DNA from: JAICND01 sp035281425
Lineage (GTDB): Bacteria; Actinomycetota; Acidimicrobiia; Spongiisociales; ZC4RG35
DNA length: 54,064 nucleotides
Direction of reading: 5' to 3'
Assembly (NCBI GenBank): GCA_035281425.1
Contig: DATEDX010000065.1
Span: 1 to 54,064 of the forward strand
Numbering within the stretch: the stretch's first letter is position 1; the number at the start of each line of letters is the position of its first letter. The translations under genes and the position numbers were made by a program. The notes under the pieces are model-generated. The model saw nothing but the letters and a program-made list of their open reading frames with translations. It was not told the origin of the DNA and ran no database searches. Shown piece by piece: positions 41,094-49,524 of the stretch.

Positions 41094-41103
41094 ATTTGCC
41101 GGC

Positions 41104-41712
41104 ATGTCCACGGTGCGGCTGTGCCTGTGGTGCGGCCTCGTCAATGACTGGCGGGCGGCCGCTTGTGACTATTGCGGGGAAGCCCTTCCCCACCCCGGCT
41201 TCCGTCGTTCCTGGCTAACGCCGGGGATGCGGATCGAGATCGAACCTCTCGATCCCCGGCTCACGGCCCGCCGGCTGGGACGAGGCCGGATCTTCGTCGG
41301 TCCCAAACGACGAGTGGGAGTGGTGAGACGCCATTACGTGTCGGCTCCAGGCTTCCTCGCTCCATCCGCTCCCCGCGACATCGAAGACCTCCCGATCCCT
41401 TCTCACCCGGTCCTAGCCCGAGCAACGGCGCCCCTGGCCTTGTTGTGGCTGGCACTGGGCTCCGCCCTGGGGGTGGTGGGGGATTTGCTCCGAGCTCTGG
41501 ACTGGTTCATGAGATTCTGGATCGAGGCGGTGGGCCGAGCGTTGTTTAGAACGCCCTACGTCGTGGAGGCCAGCCTCGATGGCGGGGAACGACTTTTCTG
41601 GAAGGTCAAGGGGCGTCGCCCCCGGGAGGTGATCGATGAGATCGCCGAGGCAATGACCCTTGGCGACTACGGGTTTGTCCCCGCCGGCGGTGAACGCTTC
41701 CACCTCGACTGA
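41104..41712 (+). CDS. Zinc-ribbon membrane protein, unknown function
   Basis: A 202-residue protein. An N-terminal zinc ribbon has two CxxC knuckles (CLWCG at residues 7-11 and CDYCG at 20-24). Residues about 100-125 form one hydrophobic segment (ATAPLALLWLALGSALGVVG). The C-terminal 70 residues look like a small mixed domain (VEASLDGGERLFWKVKGRRP). ATG 41104 is chosen as it begins just before the ribbon and 10 bases after the hydrolase stop, so the two genes are probably co-transcribed. No relative of known function was recognised. Confidence 0.72.
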   Translation: MSTVRLCLWCGLVNDWRAAACDYCGEALPHPGFRRSWLTPGMRIEIEPLDPRLTARRLGRGRIFVGPKRRVGVVRRHYVSAPGFLAPSAPRDIEDLPIPSHPVLARATAPLALLWLALGSALGVVGDLLRALDWFMRFWIEAVGRALFRTPYVVEASLDGGERLFWKVKGRRPREVIDEIAEAMTLGDYGFVPAGGERFHLD

Positions 41713-41714
41713 CC

Positions 41715-41761
41715 CTCGCCTCTCGCCTCTCGCGTCTTCCGTCTTCCGTCTTCCGTCTTCC
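41715..41761 (-). repeat. Heptamer tandem array (CTCGCCT then CTTCCGT units)
   Basis: CTCGCCT twice, CTCGCGT, then four CTTCCGT units, all in 7-base phase; the last are the complement of GACGGAA read in another frame. It begins three bases after the zinc-ribbon gene's stop and lies 43 bases upstream of rplY. Confidence 0.8.
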
Positions 41762-41803
41762 GTCTACAATCTCCCCCTTCCCCCTTTCCCAAGGAGTTCT
41801 CCC

Positions 41804-42481
41804 ATGGCCCAGATCACTTTGTCCGCCGAGACCGGGCGCGCTCTCGGCACCCGTTCCGCCCGGCGGCTGCGCGCTACGGGCATGGTCCCGGCGGTCGTCT
41901 ACGGTCAGGGTGGCGAGCCCCAGCACGTCGCCGTCAACCACCACGATCTCACCGTGGCGTTTCATGGCGAGGGGGGAAGCAGGGCCCTGATCAACCTCGA
42001 GATCGACGGAGGCACGGCGATCCCAACCCTGATCAAGGCGATCGACCGTCATCCCTTCCGCAACCTCATCCGCCATGTCGACTTCCTCCAAGTCTCGCTC
42101 TCGGAAACGGTGGAAACTGAGGTGACCGTGCACTTCATCGGCACCCCGGCCGGCGCCCGGGAAGGTGGCATTCTTACCCCCGCCCTGCACACGGTCCGGA
42201 TCGAGGCGCTTCCCACTCAGATCCCACCGGCAGTGGAAATCGACGTCAGCGAGCTCGAAATCAATGACGGATTGCGGGTGGCAGATTTGCCCGAACTCGA
42301 AGGGGTTACCTACCTGGAAGACCCAGAGACCCTCCTGGTCACCTTGTCGCCGCCCACCGTCGAGGTCGAGCCCGAACCTACCGAGGAGGAGCTGGAGGAG
42401 GCTGCCGGCGAGGAGGCGGGTGAGGAAGGCGCTCCTGAGGCGGAGGCTTCCGAATCGGGCGAGGACACCGGCGGTGAATAA
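41804..42481 (+). CDS. rplY: 50S ribosomal protein L25 (general stress protein Ctc/TL5 type)
   Basis: A 225-residue 5S rRNA-binding ribosomal protein. The N-terminal L25 domain has SARRLRATGMVPAVVYGQGG (residues 18-37) and KAIDRHPFRNLIRHVDFLQV; residues 95-185 form the TL5 C-domain; the last 35 residues are an acidic tail dominated by Glu (EPTEEELEEAAGEEAGEE). ATG 41804 with AAGGAG eight bases upstream is clearly correct; the frame is open upstream into the repeat array. It is followed three bases after its stop by pth, the common L25-Pth pairing. Confidence 0.95.
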   Translation: MAQITLSAETGRALGTRSARRLRATGMVPAVVYGQGGEPQHVAVNHHDLTVAFHGEGGSRALINLEIDGGTAIPTLIKAIDRHPFRNLIRHVDFLQVSLSETVETEVTVHFIGTPAGAREGGILTPALHTVRIEALPTQIPPAVEIDVSELEINDGLRVADLPELEGVTYLEDPETLLVTLSPPTVEVEPEPTEEELEEAAGEEAGEEGAPEAEASESGEDTGGE

Positions 42482-42484
42482 CCC

Positions 42485-43045
42485 GTGCAGGTCGTCGTCG
42501 GCCTAAGAAACCCGGGGACGGAATACGAAGGGACCCGTCACAACATCGGCTACGACGCCTTGCTCGAACTGGCCGACCGGCTGGAGCTGCGGTTGAAGCG
42601 GGGCCCGCTGCGAGTGAGATGCCAGGTGGCGCGCTCGGCCGAAGTGATCCTGGCTGCACCCCTCACCTTCATGAATGAGTCGGGACGGGCGGTGGGGTCC
42701 CTCCTCTCCTACTTCAAGGCCCTGCCCGCCGATCTGCTGGTCCTCCACGATGACATCGACCTCGGGTTCGGCCGGCTGCGGTTGCAGGTGGGCGGAGGCA
42801 GTGGGGGACACAACGGTATCAAGTCTCTCGAAAGGGCCCTGTCCGGCCGGGAGTTCTCCCGCCTCAAGATCGGGGTGGGACGTCCGGTGGGTAGCCGCGA
42901 GGCAACCGACCACGTGCTGGGGCGCTTTACCCCCCGGGAGAAGGAAGAGGCGGCGGGTTTGGCGGCGGACGCTGCCGCCGTCGCCGAACTGTGGCTTACC
43001 GATCGCGCTCGAGCACAGGAGAACGCCGCCCACCGCGGCCGCTGA
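42485..43045 (+). CDS. pth: Peptidyl-tRNA hydrolase
   Basis: A 186-residue enzyme recycling tRNA from peptidyl-tRNA. Active residues are visible as Asn9 (LRNPG), His19 (GTRHNIGY), Asn64 (TFMNESG), Asp89 (VLHDDIDL) and Asn110 (GGGSGGHNGIKS), the family pattern. The start is GTG 42485, three bases after rplY, so the two form one transcript. The C-terminus is short and basic. The three-unit repeat array begins two bases after the stop. Confidence 0.95.
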   Translation: MQVVVGLRNPGTEYEGTRHNIGYDALLELADRLELRLKRGPLRVRCQVARSAEVILAAPLTFMNESGRAVGSLLSYFKALPADLLVLHDDIDLGFGRLRLQVGGGSGGHNGIKSLERALSGREFSRLKIGVGRPVGSREATDHVLGRFTPREKEEAAGLAADAAAVAELWLTDRARAQENAAHRGR

Positions 43046-43047
43046 CC

Positions 43048-43217
43048 ACTGCGCGGATTTTTCCGTCGCTACGACGCAAAATTCTGCACGGAAGGCGGCG
43101 ACCACGAGAACTGCGCGGGTTTTTCCGTCGCCACGACGCAAAATTCTGCACGGAACTCGACAGCGACTAGTACTGCGCGGCTTTTTCCGTCGCCACGACG
43201 GAAATTTCTGCACAGAA
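43048..43217 (+). repeat. Three-copy direct repeat, exact 62-bp period, each unit with an internal hairpin
   Basis: Units of 46 bases lie at 43048-43093, 43110-43155 and 43172-43217, separated by two unrelated 16-base spacers. Each starts ACTGCGCGG, holds a dyad TTTTCCGTCG-CCA-CGACG(C/G)AAA and ends TTCTGCAC(G/A)GAA. In unit three one base differs so that the dyad becomes perfect. The array fills the gap between pth and the VOC gene, ending 17 bases before the latter's ATG. Confidence 0.9.
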
Positions 43218-43234
43218 GCGGGCAGAATGCGGAA

Positions 43235-43624
43235 ATGGCAACTCAACTTGATGCAATCGGGATCGTTGTCTCCGACATGGGAGAGACCGTCGACTTCTAC
43301 CGGCGCCTTGGCTTTGCCTTCGCCGAAGGTGCCGAGAGCGAAGGCCACGTGGAGTGCCCCACTCCCGGAGGCCTCAGGATCATGTTCGATACCGAGGACA
43401 TGGTGCGTTCCTTCTCCGAGTGGGAGGCACCCATCGGGGGTCATCGAGTAGCGCTGGCTTTCCTCTGCGAGCACCCGTCCGAGGTCGATGAGAAACATCT
43501 CGAGCTGACCCAGAACGGGGGCCGAAGCCATGTCGCTCCCTTCGACGCTCCCTGGGGTCAACGATATGCCACTGTCCTCGACCCTTCGGGCAATCCGATC
43601 GATCTCTTCGCCTGGATCCGATGA
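43235..43624 (+). CDS. VOC (glyoxalase/bleomycin resistance) superfamily protein
   Basis: A 129-residue single-subunit vicinal-oxygen-chelate protein: LDAIGIVVSDMGETVDFYRR at the start, VALAFLCEHPSEVDE in the middle and YATVLDPSGNPIDLFAW at the end show two beta-alpha-beta-beta-beta modules. Usual metal-ligand positions are partly non-ligand here (the first His is Ile9), so catalysis is uncertain. ATG 43235 follows 17 bases after the triple repeat. Its stop overlaps the glpK start (ATGA), so it is translated with glpK. Confidence 0.87.
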   Translation: MATQLDAIGIVVSDMGETVDFYRRLGFAFAEGAESEGHVECPTPGGLRIMFDTEDMVRSFSEWEAPIGGHRVALAFLCEHPSEVDEKHLELTQNGGRSHVAPFDAPWGQRYATVLDPSGNPIDLFAWIR

Positions 43625-45105
43625 CCTCCGCCTATGTAGGCGCACTCGATCAGGGCACGACCAGCACCCGGTTCATCATTTTCGATGAGCAGGGCCGGCC
43701 CCTGGTCACCGCTCAGGAGGAACATCGCCAGATCTTTCCCGCCCCCGGCTGGGTGGAACACGACCCCATGGAGATCGTGGACAACAGCCAACGGGTCATC
43801 GCACGGGCCCTGAACGACGCCGGTCTCACCGCCGCCGACCTGGCCGCCGTGGGGATCACCAACCAGCGGGAGACGACGGTGATTTGGGACCGGAAGACCG
43901 GCCGTCCGCTCCACAATGCCATCGTCTGGCAGGACACCCGCACCGCCGACCTCTGTCGCGCCCTGGCCGGCGACGAAGGCCAGGACCGGTTCCGGGCCAA
44001 GACCGGGCTCCCCCTCGCCACCTACTTCTCCGGTCCCAAACTCGCCTGGCTACTCCGTCAAGACCGCGACCTCGAACAAAGGGCGCGCCAGGGGGAATTG
44101 TGCTTCGGCACCATCGACTCCTGGATCGTCTGGAGTCTGAGCGGAGGCCGCCACGTCACCGACCCCACCAATGCCTCCCGAACCATGTTGATGGATCTGG
44201 CTCGGGTGCAATGGAGTGAGGAGTTGTGCCAGGCGATGGGCATCCCTATGGAGGTGTTGGGGGAGATCGTGCCCTCGGTGGGGCGGATCGCCGCCGGTGA
44301 GGGCCCGCTTCGGGGGGTGGCGATCTCGGGGATCCTCGGCGACCAGCAGGCGGCCCTCTTCGGGCAAACCTGTTTTGCACCCGGCACCGCCAAGAACACC
44401 TATGGAACCGGGTGTTTCATGCTTCTCAACACCGGCACCACCCCGGTGCCGTCACATCAGGGTTTGCTCACCACCGTCGCCTATCGGATCGGCGAAGAAC
44501 CGTCCGTCTACGCCCTGGAAGGGTCGATCGCCATCACCGGGGCTCTGGTGCAATGGCTTCGGGACAATCTGGGGATGATCTCGACCGCTGCCGAGGTGGA
44601 GGAGCTGGCGGCCTCGGTGGAGGACAACGGCGACGTCTACTTCGTGCCGGCTTTCAGTGGTCTCTTCGCTCCCCACTGGCGGTCCGACGCCCGGGGGGTG
44701 ATCGTCGGGTTGACCCGCTTCGCCGGTAAAGGTCACATTGCCCGGGCCGCTCTGGAGGCAACCGCCTTCCAGACCCGGGAGGTCCTCGATGCCATGCGTC
44801 TCGACTCCGGGGTGGAGTTGAGCGAACTTCGAGTCGACGGGGGCATGGTCGTCAACCAGTTGCTCATGCAGTTCCAGGCGGACCTGCTCGGAGTGCCGGT
44901 GATCAGACCGGTGGTAGCCGAGACCACAGCCCTCGGCGCCGCCTATGCCGCCGGGCTGGCAGAAGGGGTCTGGGGCTCCACCGATGACCTCGCCGTTCAC
45001 TGGGCGGAGGAACGCCGCTTCCTTCCCTCGATCGGCGCCGATCGGCGAGACTGGCTCAACTCGCGCTGGCGTCAGGCGGTAGAGCGAACCCTCAACTGGG
45101 TCTGA
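43621..45105 (+). CDS. glpK: Glycerol kinase
   Basis: A 494-residue FGGY-family kinase converting glycerol to glycerol 3-phosphate with ATP. N-terminal ATP loop DQGTTSTRFIIFDEQG (residues 8-23), glycerol-binding VGITNQRETTVIWD and WQDTRT, second domain NTYGTGCFMLLNTG (about 260-273) and FSGLFAPHWRSDARG are all typical. Length is the usual 495-505. The ATG overlaps the VOC gene stop; the convergent glpD gene lies 22 bases downstream. No glycerol facilitator gene is seen. Confidence 0.97.
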   Translation: MTSAYVGALDQGTTSTRFIIFDEQGRPLVTAQEEHRQIFPAPGWVEHDPMEIVDNSQRVIARALNDAGLTAADLAAVGITNQRETTVIWDRKTGRPLHNAIVWQDTRTADLCRALAGDEGQDRFRAKTGLPLATYFSGPKLAWLLRQDRDLEQRARQGELCFGTIDSWIVWSLSGGRHVTDPTNASRTMLMDLARVQWSEELCQAMGIPMEVLGEIVPSVGRIAAGEGPLRGVAISGILGDQQAALFGQTCFAPGTAKNTYGTGCFMLLNTGTTPVPSHQGLLTTVAYRIGEEPSVYALEGSIAITGALVQWLRDNLGMISTAAEVEELAASVEDNGDVYFVPAFSGLFAPHWRSDARGVIVGLTRFAGKGHIARAALEATAFQTREVLDAMRLDSGVELSELRVDGGMVVNQLLMQFQADLLGVPVIRPVVAETTALGAAYAAGLAEGVWGSTDDLAVHWAEERRFLPSIGADRRDWLNSRWRQAVERTLNWV

Positions 45106-45127
45106 CCTTCCGTCACCAGAGAGGGGG

Positions 45128-46756
45128 TTAGAGGCCTTCGGCCGCCAACTCCGCTTCGTGGGCGGCGACTTGGCGAGTGCGTTGGGACTGGTCCCATCCC
45201 AACTCGGCGGCCATCAACTCGGCGATGCGGTCCTGATCTTTACGGGCGTGGTCAGGAGTGAGCCAGGCGAGGCGGGTGCGGCGCAGGGTGAAATCGGCCA
45301 GGGTGGTGGCCGCTTCGAAACGAACCGCGTGGACCACCTCGGCACCGGTGGTGCGACCATCGCCCAGGGTGGTGGCCAGGTCGGGACGGATGCGGGCCAC
45401 CTCCGTCAACTCCACCGAGGCCGCGCCGTAGCGGGACACGGCCGCGGTGGCGGCCTCGCCGGTAAAACCGGAGTTGGTGAGGCGGGTGCGGGCGTTTCTG
45501 AGATCCCCCCCTGCCCCCACCAGAGGGATGGCACCGGTGGGAGACCGCTTGGAAGCTCGCAGATGACGGGCTACCCGGGCAGCGGCCTCGGCGCTAATCC
45601 TCCGGTAGGTGGTCAGCTTTCCACCCGCCACTTGGACGTAGCCCGGGTGGGGTTCGGCGATCAGATGATCCCGAGAAACGTGGGCGGTGGAGCCTTCGCC
45701 AGAATTGGCCAGGGCCCTCAGCCCGGCGAAGGTGGCGAGAGGTTCCAACCTTGCGACGTCGAGGAAACGCTCAACGTGGCGGAGAAGGTAGGCGATGTCG
45801 GCTTCGTCGGCACGAGGATGGTCGAGGTCTCCGTGGTAGGCGGTGTCGGTGGTCCCGACCAGAGCGTGGCCTTGCCAGGGGATGATGAACAACACCCGCT
45901 CGTCTTCGGTTTCCGGTAGTACCACCGCGTGGTCGGCCAGACCCACCGCCTGCCGGTCGAAGAGCAAGTGGGCACCTTTGGAAGTAACGATCTCGAGGGG
46001 TTGGGCACCAACCAAACCGGGAGCAGGGAAAGCCCCGGTGGCAGCCACCACGGTCCGGGTGGAGAGGGGCCAGGTCTGACCAGATTCCTGGTCGGTCACC
46101 TCGACCTGGTAGGTACCGGAACGGTGGTGGAGGGTTCCAGCTTGGATCCGGTTCACAGCTACTGCGCCGTATCGCTCTACGGCGGTGCGGACCACAGCCA
46201 GGACGAGGCGAGCATCGTCGGTTTGGGCGTCGGAGTAGACGTAGCCGGACCGCAATCCTTCTGGCCGCAATGAGGGGACCAGTTCTAGGACCTGGGAGGC
46301 GGTGAGATGGCGATGACGCTCCCCGGGTCGCTCCCTACCCCCCAGGAGGTCGTACAGCAGCAGCCCGGCTTTGAGAGCGGCCACCGCTCTCCTCCCGCGT
46401 GCTGCCCACGAGGGGGCATCGGCGATCCCATATTGCTGATAGAGCGGGATGACGAACTCGAGCGGCTGAAACAGATAGTCGGCGATTTCCGCCAGCACCT
46501 GCTGTTCCCGTAGGCCTTCTGCCACCAGGTGAAACTCGAGTTGGGGGAGATATCGGATCCCGCCGTGGAAGAGTTTGGTGGAGCGGCCGGAGGTGCCGGA
46601 GGCGAAGTCGCGTTGCTCCACGAGAGCGACCCGCAAGCCCCGGGCAGCGAGATCGAGGGCGATCCCACATCCGGTGATCCCCCCTCCGATCACGACTGTG
46701 TCGAAGGGCCCTGCCGCGGCGAGTCGGGCGAGATGATCGGCACGGCTCCAGGCCAT
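45128..46756 (-). CDS. glpD: Glycerol-3-phosphate dehydrogenase (FAD)
   Basis: A 542-residue flavoenzyme oxidising glycerol 3-phosphate to dihydroxyacetone phosphate and passing electrons to the quinone pool at the inner membrane face. FAD motif VVIGGGITGCGIALDLAARG (residues 21-40), signature FASGTSGRSTKLFHGGIRYL and the C-terminal FAD/substrate segment VQVAGGKLTTYR confirm the family. The N-terminus fits GlpD. It converges with glpK and diverges from pgsA with 43 bases between starts, so the promoters must be compact or overlap. Confidence 0.96.
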   Translation of the reverse strand: MAWSRADHLARLAAAGPFDTVVIGGGITGCGIALDLAARGLRVALVEQRDFASGTSGRSTKLFHGGIRYLPQLEFHLVAEGLREQQVLAEIADYLFQPLEFVIPLYQQYGIADAPSWAARGRRAVAALKAGLLLYDLLGGRERPGERHRHLTASQVLELVPSLRPEGLRSGYVYSDAQTDDARLVLAVVRTAVERYGAVAVNRIQAGTLHHRSGTYQVEVTDQESGQTWPLSTRTVVAATGAFPAPGLVGAQPLEIVTSKGAHLLFDRQAVGLADHAVVLPETEDERVLFIIPWQGHALVGTTDTAYHGDLDHPRADEADIAYLLRHVERFLDVARLEPLATFAGLRALANSGEGSTAHVSRDHLIAEPHPGYVQVAGGKLTTYRRISAEAAARVARHLRASKRSPTGAIPLVGAGGDLRNARTRLTNSGFTGEAATAAVSRYGAASVELTEVARIRPDLATTLGDGRTTGAEVVHAVRFEAATTLADFTLRRTRLAWLTPDHARKDQDRIAELMAAELGWDQSQRTRQVAAHEAELAAEGL

Positions 46757-46799
46757 GTGGGGCAGGTTAGGCAGCCGGTTTAGAGGCCCCTCCGACGGT

Positions 46800-47393
46800 A
46801 TGATCGCCCCCGGTTCGCCAAGGAGCTATCGCATCTCTTTCCCAGACTGGCTGGCCATGGGCCGGGTGTTGGTGGTGCCGGTGATCATGGCCCTCACCCG
46901 ATCGCAGGGACGGTTCGACGCCGCCCTGGTTTGGGCGGGGGCTCTCTTCACCTTGGCTGCCATCACCGACTTTCTCGACGGGTACCTGGCCCGGCGCTGG
47001 CACGTGGAATCGGTGCTGGGAGCGTTCCTCGATACCACCGCCGACAAGCTTTTGGTGACCGGGGCATTGCTGGCCTTGACCAGTATCGGCCGGGTATCGA
47101 TCTGGGCGGCCCTGGTGATCATGATGAGGGAGTTCCTGGTCATGGGCCTGCGAGGGCTGGTGGCCTTAGGTGGGGGAATGGTGAAACCCTCAACCTGGGG
47201 AAAGATCAAGGCGGTGGCGCAATATGTCGCTATCGCCCTGGCCTACTTCCGGCTACCCCGGCCCCTCGGCCCGCTGTTCCTGGACCAGTGGGTGATGTGG
47301 GTGGCAGTGATCGTGACCATCGCCAGTGCCTGGGGTTACTTCGCCGCCTTTTCCAAGATCGTCGCCAACACCAGGGTCAAGTCCACCGCGTGA
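46800..47393 (+). CDS. pgsA: CDP-diacylglycerol--glycerol-3-phosphate 3-phosphatidyltransferase
   Basis: A 197-residue membrane enzyme of the CDP-alcohol phosphatidyltransferase family. The diagnostic D-x2-D-G-x2-A-R-x8-G-x3-D-x3-D motif is seen as DFLDGYLAR (about 57-65), with GAFLDTTADK following. It makes phosphatidylglycerol phosphate from glycerol 3-phosphate, linking to glpK/glpD beside it. Several helices are present (WLAMGRVLVVPVIMAL first). ATG 46800 is preferred; the frame runs upstream into glpD. An AAGGAG at about 46820 lies inside the gene and has no suitable start after it. Its stop overlaps the next gene (GTGA). Confidence 0.9.
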   Translation: MIAPGSPRSYRISFPDWLAMGRVLVVPVIMALTRSQGRFDAALVWAGALFTLAAITDFLDGYLARRWHVESVLGAFLDTTADKLLVTGALLALTSIGRVSIWAALVIMMREFLVMGLRGLVALGGGMVKPSTWGKIKAVAQYVAIALAYFRLPRPLGPLFLDQWVMWVAVIVTIASAWGYFAAFSKIVANTRVKSTA

Positions 47394-48376
47394 GCATGTT
47401 GGTCACCGGTGCCACCGGGGTGGTGGGGGGAGCCGTGCTGCGACACCTGCTCGCCGCCAACCTTTCGGTGCGGGCCCTGGTCCGACCCGGACGGGAACTG
47501 CCGGTCGAGGTGGAAGCAGCCATGGGCGATGTTCTCGACTATGAATCGGTGCTGGCCGCCTGCCGGGGAGTCGAGGTTGTCTATCACCTGGCCGGGATCA
47601 ACCGCATGTGCCAGCCCCGGCCCGAGGAGATGTATCGCGTGAACGTCGATGGAACCCGCCACGTGGTCCGGGCCTGCCGGTCGGCGGGGGTGAGGCGCCT
47701 CGTCTACACGTCGTCGGCGGCCACCATCGGCGAGCCCCGGGGAGCGGTCGGCAACGAAGACACGGCCCACAGGGGATCATTCCACTCCCACTATGAGCGA
47801 TCGAAGTACCAAGCCGAACAAATGGTCGTCAGTGAGGCCTCCGACCTCGACTACGTCATCGTCAATCCCTCTTCGGTCCAAGGTCCGGGGCGGGCCACCG
47901 GCACCGGCAAGCTTCTCCTCGATGTGATCAATGGCCGGCTTCCCTGGCTGGTCGACACCACTATCTCGGTAGTCGACATCGACGATTGTGCCCGGGGCCA
48001 CCTTCTGGCCGCGGAGCGGGGGGAGCGAGGGCGCCGCTATCTCCTCAACTCCTTCACCACCTCGGTGCGGCAGGCCGTTCAAATCCTCCGGGAAGTGACG
48101 GGCCGGAAACTGAACGCCCACTTCTTGCCGATGGGGCTGGTATCGGCACTAGCCCCAGCCCTCTGGTTGCCGCTCTCTCTGATGCGGCGCCGCGCTCCGA
48201 TCTGCCCGGAAATGGTGCGCACCCTTCGCCACGGCCACGCCTATGACGGTGGACGCGCCACCCGCGAACTGGGCTTGGTATACACCGAGCCGGAGGAGAC
48301 CCTTCGCAAGTTGTACGAATGGGCTTCTCGGCAGGGTCTGGTCAGCTGGGTTCGGCCACTGCCGGAAGGTGATTAG
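47390..48376 (+). CDS. NAD-dependent epimerase/dehydratase (HpnA-like SDR)
   Basis: A 328-residue extended short-chain dehydrogenase. Coenzyme motif VTGATGVVGGAVLRHL sits at residues 5-20; the active-site pair is YERSK (Tyr and Lys, about 138-142) with TSSAAT providing Ser/Thr. HLAGINRMCQPRPEEMYRVN resembles hopanoid-associated epimerase HpnA and dihydroflavonol-reductase-like SDRs. Start GTG 47390 overlaps the pgsA stop; ATG 47396 is the alternative. A hydrophobic patch near residue 245 (PMGLVSALAPALWLPLSLM) suggests membrane association. Its stop codon interleaves with that of the convergent MetE-like gene. Confidence 0.88.
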   Translation: MSMLVTGATGVVGGAVLRHLLAANLSVRALVRPGRELPVEVEAAMGDVLDYESVLAACRGVEVVYHLAGINRMCQPRPEEMYRVNVDGTRHVVRACRSAGVRRLVYTSSAATIGEPRGAVGNEDTAHRGSFHSHYERSKYQAEQMVVSEASDLDYVIVNPSSVQGPGRATGTGKLLLDVINGRLPWLVDTTISVVDIDDCARGHLLAAERGERGRRYLLNSFTTSVRQAVQILREVTGRKLNAHFLPMGLVSALAPALWLPLSLMRRRAPICPEMVRTLRHGHAYDGGRATRELGLVYTEPEETLRKLYEWASRQGLVSWVRPLPEGD

Positions 48377-49524
48377 GGCCAGAGTCGCTTGCTGGCGATG
48401 CGGGCCCCTTCCGCCAGCGCTCGGAACTTCTCCCATACCACCTCGGGGTCGACCTCAGGGGAGAAGGTGGCCCGCGAGGAGAACCCGCAATCCGCCCCGG
48501 CGACCACTCGGTCACGGCCCACCAAAGAGGCGTAGTTGCAGATGCCATCGGCGATCAGCTCGGGATGTTCGACGTAGTTGGTGGCGTGTCCCAGAAACCC
48601 GGGGATCAGCACCTTCTCCTCGGGAAGGTGGAGATCGGCCCAGATTTTCCACTCGTGGTAGTGGCGGGGGTTCGCCACTTCGAACGAATAGGCACCGGCG
48701 TTGATCCGCAACATCAAAGGGGCGATCTCTGCCAGAGGTAGATCGTGGATGCGGGGTCCGGCGTTGAGGCCGTAACAGGTGTGGAGCCGCACTTTCTCGG
48801 GGGGGATTCCTCGCAAGGCGTGATTGACGATTTCGATGTGTTCTTCCGCCAAGCGGCGGTTGGCAGCCGGATCAGATCCGGGCCCACCGCTCAGGATCTC
48901 GATCAACCAAGGATCGTCGATCTGCAAGGTGAAGCCGGCATCGACAATGGTCAGGTACTCCTCCCGCAGCGCCTCTGCAACCGCTACTAGATAGTCCTGC
49001 TCACTGGGGTAGTGGACATTGCGACCGAATCCCCGGGGGCTGGTGGCGGTGAGGAATGCTCCTTCGGCCTGCCCTCCCGACACTGCCCTCCGGAGATTGT
49101 CGATGTCGCGTCGTAGCTGGTCGTGGCCCTGATAGCTCACCGGCCCTACACACGCCATCACTCGCAAGGGCACCACCGTCTCGGTGTATTTGCCGAAATA
49201 GGATCGGTAATAATCAGGGAAAGCTTCGATCTCGCGTTTCCAGGAGGGGGGAAGCACCGGTTCACCTTCGGTGGCTGAGAATCCGGTCAAGCGCTCCACC
49301 ACGTAGGTAAAGAAGCTGGCCTTGCCCTGCTCGCCGTCGTTGACCAGATCAAGCCCGCAGTCAATCTGGCGCCGCACCGACTCGGCTACGGCTGTAGCTA
49401 TCTGATCTTCGAAGCGGTCGCGGTCATAAGGGCGGGCCTGTTCCTTCTCCCGCATCGTCTCGAGCAGCGGGTGGGGCCGAGCCAAACTCCCACAATGGGT
49501 AGTGAGGGTCCTCCCGGCCGTCAT
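48373..49524 (-). CDS. Cobalamin-independent methionine synthase family protein (MetE C-domain-like)
   Basis: A 383-residue single-domain protein of the UROD/MetE superfamily. It begins TTHCGSLARPHPLL, the usual start of stand-alone MetE-like proteins. Zinc/thiolate ligands of MetE are matched by His248 and Cys250 (LHTCYG), Glu282 (SFEVAN) and Cys346 (GADCGF), so a zinc-activated thiol transfer is plausible. Relatives include methionine synthase core enzymes and epoxyalkane:coenzyme M transferases. It is last in the aromatic catabolic operon, overlapping the NTF2-like gene by four bases, so a role in thiol conjugation or demethylation of an aromatic compound is possible. Substrate unknown. 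Confidence 0.85.
   Translation of the reverse strand: MTAGRTLTTHCGSLARPHPLLETMREKEQARPYDRDRFEDQIATAVAESVRRQIDCGLDLVNDGEQGKASFFTYVVERLTGFSATEGEPVLPPSWKREIEAFPDYYRSYFGKYTETVVPLRVMACVGPVSYQGHDQLRRDIDNLRRAVSGGQAEGAFLTATSPRGFGRNVHYPSEQDYLVAVAEALREEYLTIVDAGFTLQIDDPWLIEILSGGPGSDPAANRRLAEEHIEIVNHALRGIPPEKVRLHTCYGLNAGPRIHDLPLAEIAPLMLRINAGAYSFEVANPRHYHEWKIWADLHLPEEKVLIPGFLGHATNYVEHPELIADGICNYASLVGRDRVVAGADCGFSSRATFSPEVDPEVVWEKFRALAEGARIASKRLWP

Noticed and set aside
43048..43217. CRISPR array
   Set aside because: Three 46-bp repeats with 16-base spacers look array-like, but spacers are far too short, repeats too long and imperfect, and no cas genes are present.
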